A stretch of DNA of 46,003 nt from NCBI GenBank assembly GCA_044227705.1, contig JBGAWE010000008.1, positions 1 to 46,003 on the forward strand, written 5' to 3'. The notes below the pieces were generated by a model. It saw only the letters and a list, made by a program, of their open reading frames with translations, was not told the origin of the DNA and did no database searches. A program made the position numbers and the translations under genes. Position 1 is the first letter of the stretch, and each line of letters starts with the position of its first letter. The stretch is from JANOQP01 sp044227705 (GTDB lineage Bacteria; Bacteroidota; Bacteroidia; Chitinophagales; Saprospiraceae). Shown piece after piece: positions 42,501 to 46,003 of the stretch.

Positions 42501-44089
42501 CCGTCGGATGTCGTCCATGTGAATTCAAAATTGCTGCCCGTCGCCGCCTGTCCCGAAAGCGTCGCCGTCGAGACGAGGCAGTCGAGCGTCGCGCCCGGCC
42601 CGGCATTGGCAAGCGGCACGTCGGTGCTCTGGGTGACGAGGGTCGTGTCGGATCGGGCGCAGCCGTTGTTCGGGTTGGTCACTTTCATGATGTACATCCC
42701 GGCCGCGCCGACGGTCGGCGCGAGGGTGTTCCCACCGCTCACAATCTGCCCGTTGGGCGTGCTCCAGCTTATCAAAAAGCTCGGGTCGCCGCCGGGGATG
42801 CTGCCCGAGAGGACGGTGTTCGGGCTTGTGCACCCGATGAGCTTCGCCGGCCCCGCCTCCGGCACCGGCACGTCGACGGCGGTCGTGACGGTCACGCTCG
42901 TCGAGTCGGCGCAGACGAGGCCGTTGTTCGAGTAGTTGATTTTCAGGTTGTAAACGCCCGGCTTGCCCGCCCAGATGGAGGAGGCGTTCGGGTTTCCGAT
43001 GATCTGCCCGCCGACTGTCGTCCACGTGAGCGATGAGCCGATGGGCAGCCCGGGGCCGACCGGCCCGGTCAACTGGATGCTCGGGGTGATGCAGCTAAAG
43101 GCCGGGTCGGCCGGGTTGATGAGGAGCGGCAGCTTGACGGTGTGCAGCGCGAGGTGGACGGTCGAGTCGCAGCCCTCCGGGGTGGGGATGAAGACCTCGT
43201 AGTTCCCGTCAAACTCGAAGCTCTCGTCGCCGACCTGATAGCTGTCGCCCGAGCAGATGGTCTTCGTGAGGAAGGTGTGCTTCGGCTCGTGGTAGAATAT
43301 TTCGGCCTCGTCCTCCGCCAAGCAGTCTTCCTGCAGCTCGAAGTCGTCGAGGCAGACGGCCCCCTTGTAGTTGCAGCCGTGGCAGGAATAGGCGAAAACC
43401 TGGATGGTGACGACGTTGTAGGTGCTGATGAAGGTGAACCAATCGGTCGTCAGCCACTGGCAGGGATAGCCGTCGATGTTGAAAACACCGAGCGCGTTGC
43501 CGTTGACATAGACCTCGATTTTGCCGTCCTGCACTCCGCCGTTGACGGGGTTCATGCGCGAAAAGCGGAAGCGGTACTGCTTGCCGACGGTCGCCGGGAC
43601 GTCCCACTTCGTGATGTGGTCGCCCGCCTGGTTGAACCGCGCCACGAGCATGTTGCCGCTGCCGGTCGTGTGGTCGGGGCAGCCGACAAAGTCCGGGAAG
43701 TGGCTCCCCGAACTGGCGTCGACGGCGTACTGGTTGATGCCGTTGAACAGCCCCGGCGTGTAGGTGAGGTAGGAAAAGAAGCCGGTATTGCCCTGCTCGA
43801 AGTCGCCGTTGGACAGGAGATTAGGCCCCCAACCAGCCGCTTGCAAGGTGTACTTGCGATAGCCCGTGAGGTTCTGGACGTTCGGTGTGAGGACGGCCGC
43901 GTTGTCGAGGCCCGCCGCAGGCGACCATTGCTTCCACCAGTATTCTCCGGCGATGGAGCCTTGCAGCGATGGTTGCTGGTCGCCCTGGCAGAAATGGATG
44001 TCCGGCCCCGCGTCGGGCACGGCCGAGCATTGGGCCGTGATTTTCCCGATGGAAAAGAAGAAAAGAAAGAGGATGGCGAGTTGCTTCAT
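39521..44089 (-). CDS. Giant T9SS-exported adhesin with Ig-like, SprB and HYR repeats
   Basis: 1522-aa cell-surface protein. Signal peptide MKQLAILFLFFFSIGKITAQ. A carbohydrate-binding-like domain follows at about 85-260 (LLSNGDFEQGNTGFFSYL to AVCLDDFEL). About six Ig/PKD-like units of some 85-90 residues come next, each with a Leu-x-Cys start, a W(T/S)T-x-x-G centre and G-x-Y-x-(L/M)-x-V-x-N end. Then four or so SprB-type repeats (FLWPNGQNTETVTGLAPGSY, TVTAQDANGCTATQTF), a HYR-type segment (IPPTLTCPPNKEAWSC with FTDASGNSSTCEF), two more SprB repeats and a type A T9SS sorting domain from about 1440 (LSPNPTSGRAELVF, GLAAGVYQLKI). I use the ATG at 44089; in-frame sequence back to 44167 lies within a palindrome. 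Role in adhesion or gliding is inferred. Confidence 0.92.
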   Translation of the reverse strand: MKQLAILFLFFFSIGKITAQCSAVPDAGPDIHFCQGDQQPSLQGSIAGEYWWKQWSPAAGLDNAAVLTPNVQNLTGYRKYTLQAAGWGPNLLSNGDFEQGNTGFFSYLTYTPGLFNGINQYAVDASSGSHFPDFVGCPDHTTGSGNMLVARFNQAGDHITKWDVPATVGKQYRFRFSRMNPVNGGVQDGKIEVYVNGNALGVFNIDGYPCQWLTTDWFTFISTYNVVTIQVFAYSCHGCNYKGAVCLDDFELQEDCLAEDEAEIFYHEPKHTFLTKTICSGDSYQVGDESFEFDGNYEVFIPTPEGCDSTVHLALHTVKLPLLINPADPAFSCITPSIQLTGPVGPGLPIGSSLTWTTVGGQIIGNPNASSIWAGKPGVYNLKINYSNNGLVCADSTSVTVTTAVDVPVPEAGPAKLIGCTSPNTVLSGSIPGGDPSFLISWSTPNGQIVSGGNTLAPTVGAAGMYIMKVTNPNNGCARSDTTLVTQSTDVPLANAGPGATLDCLVSTATLSGQAATGSNFEFTWTTSDGHFSGGQNTLTPTVDLPGHYFLNVLNKTNNCIGTSSVTILQDIAKPDAQISQPFTLNCYSPQAPIVGNSSSGFAPEWSTSGGHFVSGTNTFQPVVDEAGTYFLKITNPGNHCSTTVSVVVSKNINYPTVGIASPTKLTCSNPTATLFGNLLNGGPSPAIVWTTVGGNITDGQNTLNPTVDALGTYVMTVTNTENGCSASAQRVVSGDVTLPVFSIEQPARLNCFNQNVVLSATPGNFSYQWATANGQIVSGWNSPFAAVSAEGNYHLTVTSNLNGCTAASSVSVQKTEPPTVAIFSAQPPKCFGQNSGSASAGAAYGFGSYTFSWSSGETGNFAQNLAAGQANVTVTDADGCTATASIDLAAAEQVTATASSTDQTMANLNDGTATATASGGAGGITFLWPNGQNTETVTGLAPGSYTVTATDVNGCTATATAIVGAAACAISLSGNAVNATCNGSATGSITAQLANPNGQPSYFWSNGLTGSTVSGLAAGFYTVTAQDANGCTATQTFTVGQPGPISLSETHTNVQCPNDLTGTATVSANGGTPGFSFLWDNGQTGANLTAVGAGNFQVVATDANGCTKTLTVQIKSADLIKPVVVLKNRTFSIDVNGKATLVAADFNDGSTDNCGITKWSATPPFFDCSQLGTHDVVITATDGAGNFSTGIAQATIVDNIPPTLTCPPNKEAWSCQAAVAFPYPVALDNCLGNGGQFEFLDGLQSGSVFPVGVTVNKWRFTDASGNSSTCEFTITIFDKPTATAAEVQPKCSGGCDGALTANLSGGKGPFTYKWETGENTPGLTGICAGYHLVTITDGGGCNSQATLFLGEPAAIAISNPLTVNDIGNAGIGSITLSVGGGTPGYTFSWTKNGQPFSTNQNLTGLNAGEYVLKITDANGCVLTSQKFVVDNLVSSSEPDWAADMALSPNPTSGRAELVFSKIMGKEIRVDAFEAAGRLVGRMRFDGSQSRCPLDFSGLAAGVYQLKISVDGRVVVRQLVRN

Positions 44090-44126
44090 ATTTGAGCTTT
44101 TGTGTGAGATGAGCTTTCTTGATTGA

Positions 44127-44168
44127 CTTTTTTGGAACACGGATTCTTCGAAGAATCCGTGTTCCAAA
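44127..44168. repeat. Perfect 42-bp palindrome between the two adhesin genes
   Basis: Two exact 21-bp arms meet with no spacer (centre between 44147 and 44148; core GGATTCTTC/GAAGAATCC, outer part GGAACAC/GTGTTCC). It lies 9 bp after the stop of the upstream adhesin and 38 bp before the start of the next one. No T-tract follows on either strand, so it is not a standard terminator. Confidence 0.85.
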
Positions 44169-44176
44169 AACCGAGT

Positions 44177-46003
44177 TTACTGCCTGACGAGCCGCCGCAC
44201 CGCGACCCCGTCGCCGACGAGGATGCGGAGCAGGTAAACCCCAGCAGCTTGTTCCCCAAAATCGAGCTGGCAACGTGTCTGCCCCCCGCCGAACCGGAAG
44301 GTCTCGACCAGCCTCCCCGTCGCCTCGAACGCCTCGACATGGATTTCTTTCCCCAATTTTTCATGGAAAAGAAGCTCGGCCCGCCCATCCGTTGGGTTCG
44401 GAAGGAGGCTCATGCCCGCTGCCCAATCTGGCTCGGCAGCCGAGGAAAGGTTGTCGACGAAGAATTTTTGGGAGGTGAAAACACAGCCGTTCGAGTCCGT
44501 GATTTTCAGGACGTACTCGCCCGTTTTCAGTCCCGCGAGGTTTTGAGAGATGGAAAAAGGAAGCCCGTTTTTCGTCCATTCAAAAGAATAGCCGCCCGCC
44601 CCGCCGGCGACCGAGACGGTTATCGAGCCAATGCCCGCGCCGCCCAAGTCGTTGGAAATCAATGGATTGGATAGTGAGATGGCGGCCGGCTCTGGGAGAG
44701 ATACCGTCGTGTCGAGCAAACAGCTGCCGCCATCGTACACAGACAAGTCGAAAAGCCCGGAACAGACATTTGACAAGGTTTGCGGCACTTGGGATGAAGA
44801 CCAGAAATAGGTGAATGGCCCGGTTCCTCCCGCTGCAAGCATGAACAGGGAACCATCGCACAATCCGTGGCAGCTCGGTTGGTACATGTTGACTAAAAGC
44901 GTCGGCTCTTTATGAACAGTCACGCTGAACGTACAGGTTGAAAAATTGCCGCTCGCGTCAGTGTACTTCCAGGTGTTCACTGTCTTCCCAACGGGGAAAA
45001 CCGAACCGCTCGTCAGTCCCCCGAGGAACTCAAACTGGCCGCCGAGCAGCAGGCAATTGTCGAGCGCGACTGGGTAGGGGTAGGCCACCGTCGGGCTGCA
45101 CCACCACGCCTCGCGGTCGACCGGGCAGGTCAAGACGGGCGGCATCTCGTCGACGACCGTCGCCTGTGCGGTGGCCGAGGTCGAGTTGCCCGCGCCGTCG
45201 GTGGCGGTCACGGTCACGTCGTGCGGCCCGAGCTGTTCGCAGTCGAAAAAGGGCGGTTCGATTGTCCATTTGACGATGCCGCAGTTGTCCGTCGAGCCGT
45301 CGTCGAATTGCTTCGGGCCGAGCACCGCCTTCCCGTTTGCGTCAATGGGGATGACCAAGTTTTTCAGCAAAACCACCGGCGACAAAAGGTCTTTCGACTT
45401 GATTTCAACCGAAAAACTGGCCGAACAGCCGTGCGCGTCCGTCACCTCGACGGCGTAGATGCCCGCCCCGAGACCCGAAACGACGGGCGTGGTGAAGTCG
45501 TTTTCCCACAAAAATGTGTAGCCCGCCGTCCCGCCCGAAGGGTCTATGGCGGCCCAACCTGTCAGGTCGGCCGGGCATTGAACATCACCGTGCGAGAGCG
45601 TCGCCGTGAGCGGCGCGGGCTGCCCGATGGTGAAGGTTGTTGAGAAAGAACAGCCCAGCTCGTCCGTCGCCGTCACCGTGTAATTGCCCGCCGCGAGGCC
45701 GCTGATTTGCTGGCTTGTCTGCCCGTTCGACCATAGGAAATTGACGGTGCCGCTCTCATGGAGAGCTTGGATGGAAACCGAGCCGTCGGCAGAGCCGTTG
45801 CAGAGCGCGTCGGTGGCCGTGCCGTCGAGCGAGATTTGGCAGGGCGCGACACCTACAACGGTCGTCGCCGAGGCCGAGCAGCCGTTCGCATCGGTCGCCG
45901 TGACCGAATATTGGCCAGGGGCGAGACTGTCGATGCTTTCTGTGGTTTGCCCGTTTGACCAAATGAACGTGTAGCTCGCTGTTCCGCCATCCACGATTGC
46001 AGT
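44177..46003 (-). CDS. Second T9SS-exported SprB-repeat adhesin (partial, N-terminus off the right edge)
   Basis: At least 608 codons are in the window and the frame is still open at the right edge, so the start is missing. It carries SprB-type repeats (FIWSNGQTTESIDSLAPGQY, FLWSNGQTSQQISGLAAGNY, TVTATDELGCSFSTTF), the linker DDGSTDNCGIVKWTIEPPFF, a HYR-type segment (MPPVLTCPVDREAWWC, YTDASGNFSTCTF), two further SprB repeats and a type A T9SS sorting domain (LLPNPTDGRAELLF, EQAAGVYLLRI, end RRLVRQ). Order and wording closely follow the C-terminal 600 residues of the adjacent 1522-aa adhesin, so the two are tandem paralogues. It is transcribed toward that gene, 87 bp apart, and may form an operon with it. 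Confidence 0.92.
   Translation of the reverse strand, partial: TAIVDGGTASYTFIWSNGQTTESIDSLAPGQYSVTATDANGCSASATTVVGVAPCQISLDGTATDALCNGSADGSVSIQALHESGTVNFLWSNGQTSQQISGLAAGNYTVTATDELGCSFSTTFTIGQPAPLTATLSHGDVQCPADLTGWAAIDPSGGTAGYTFLWENDFTTPVVSGLGAGIYAVEVTDAHGCSASFSVEIKSKDLLSPVVLLKNLVIPIDANGKAVLGPKQFDDGSTDNCGIVKWTIEPPFFDCEQLGPHDVTVTATDGAGNSTSATAQATVVDEMPPVLTCPVDREAWWCSPTVAYPYPVALDNCLLLGGQFEFLGGLTSGSVFPVGKTVNTWKYTDASGNFSTCTFSVTVHKEPTLLVNMYQPSCHGLCDGSLFMLAAGGTGPFTYFWSSSQVPQTLSNVCSGLFDLSVYDGGSCLLDTTVSLPEPAAISLSNPLISNDLGGAGIGSITVSVAGGAGGYSFEWTKNGLPFSISQNLAGLKTGEYVLKITDSNGCVFTSQKFFVDNLSSAAEPDWAAGMSLLPNPTDGRAELLFHEKLGKEIHVEAFEATGRLVETFRFGGGQTRCQLDFGEQAAGVYLLRILVGDGVAVRRLVRQ

Overview
The window is a 46 kb stretch of a high-GC member of the Bacteroidota, most likely a Saprospiria/Lewinella-like relative; this placement is inferred from gene content, not from a marker tree. 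Pointers are type IX secretion (T9SS) C-terminal sorting domains on a peptidase and two giant adhesins, SprB-type repeats, a curli cluster with Bacteroidota-style long CsgG and CsgE, promoter elements of the TAnnTTTG type, little sign of Shine-Dalgarno sequences, and a eukaryote-like class Ia ribonucleotide reductase. No rRNA, tRNA, CRISPR array, insertion sequence or prophage was seen.

Layout. 1-4246 (minus) is a curli operon in the order csgA-like, csgB-like, csgE, csgF, csgG; csgG runs off the left edge. A divergent lipoprotein full of calcium-binding VCBS/FG-GAP repeats (4634-7978) follows. 7999-10530 (minus) holds a subtilase with two SH3b domains and a GNAT acetyltransferase. 10720-20118 carries a secreted protein of unknown function, priA (broken by one extra base), a small secreted protein with a trans-sulfuration-family PLP enzyme, a PKD-cyclophilin lipoprotein and a TolC-family protein. 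20276-27967 is a signalling/effector block: a membrane-anchored secreted protein of unknown function, a secreted TPR-CHAT protease with a similar C-terminal tail, a LytTR response regulator, and a convergent TPR sensor histidine kinase. 28178-28354 encodes a small double-glycine-leader-like peptide with its own terminator. 28738-33372 contains a TMEM175-type channel, an AI-2E-family permease, a heavily frameshifted RlmI-type methyltransferase gene and a T9SS-exported M28 peptidase. 33609-39024 (minus) contains nrdB and nrdA separated by a Fic gene, a palindromic element and a DUF3800 gene with an in-frame stop. 39521-46003 (minus) contains two tandem paralogous adhesins; the second runs off the right edge.

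Functionally the window is rich in surface biology: amyloid fibres and their export, repeat adhesins, T9SS cargo and lipoproteins, beside housekeeping genes. The block at 20276-27967 is the best candidate for an undescribed system: two proteins predicted to be anchored by similar Cys-rich/transmembrane/basic tails, one of them a caspase-like CHAT protease, beside a two-component pair.

Three genes are disrupted: priA by one base, the methyltransferase gene by about six frame changes in 200 bp, and the DUF3800 gene by one stop codon. Base-calling error is a live explanation for at least the first two. Several families of intergenic palindromes recur, including one that supplies the stop codons of both genes in two convergent pairs.
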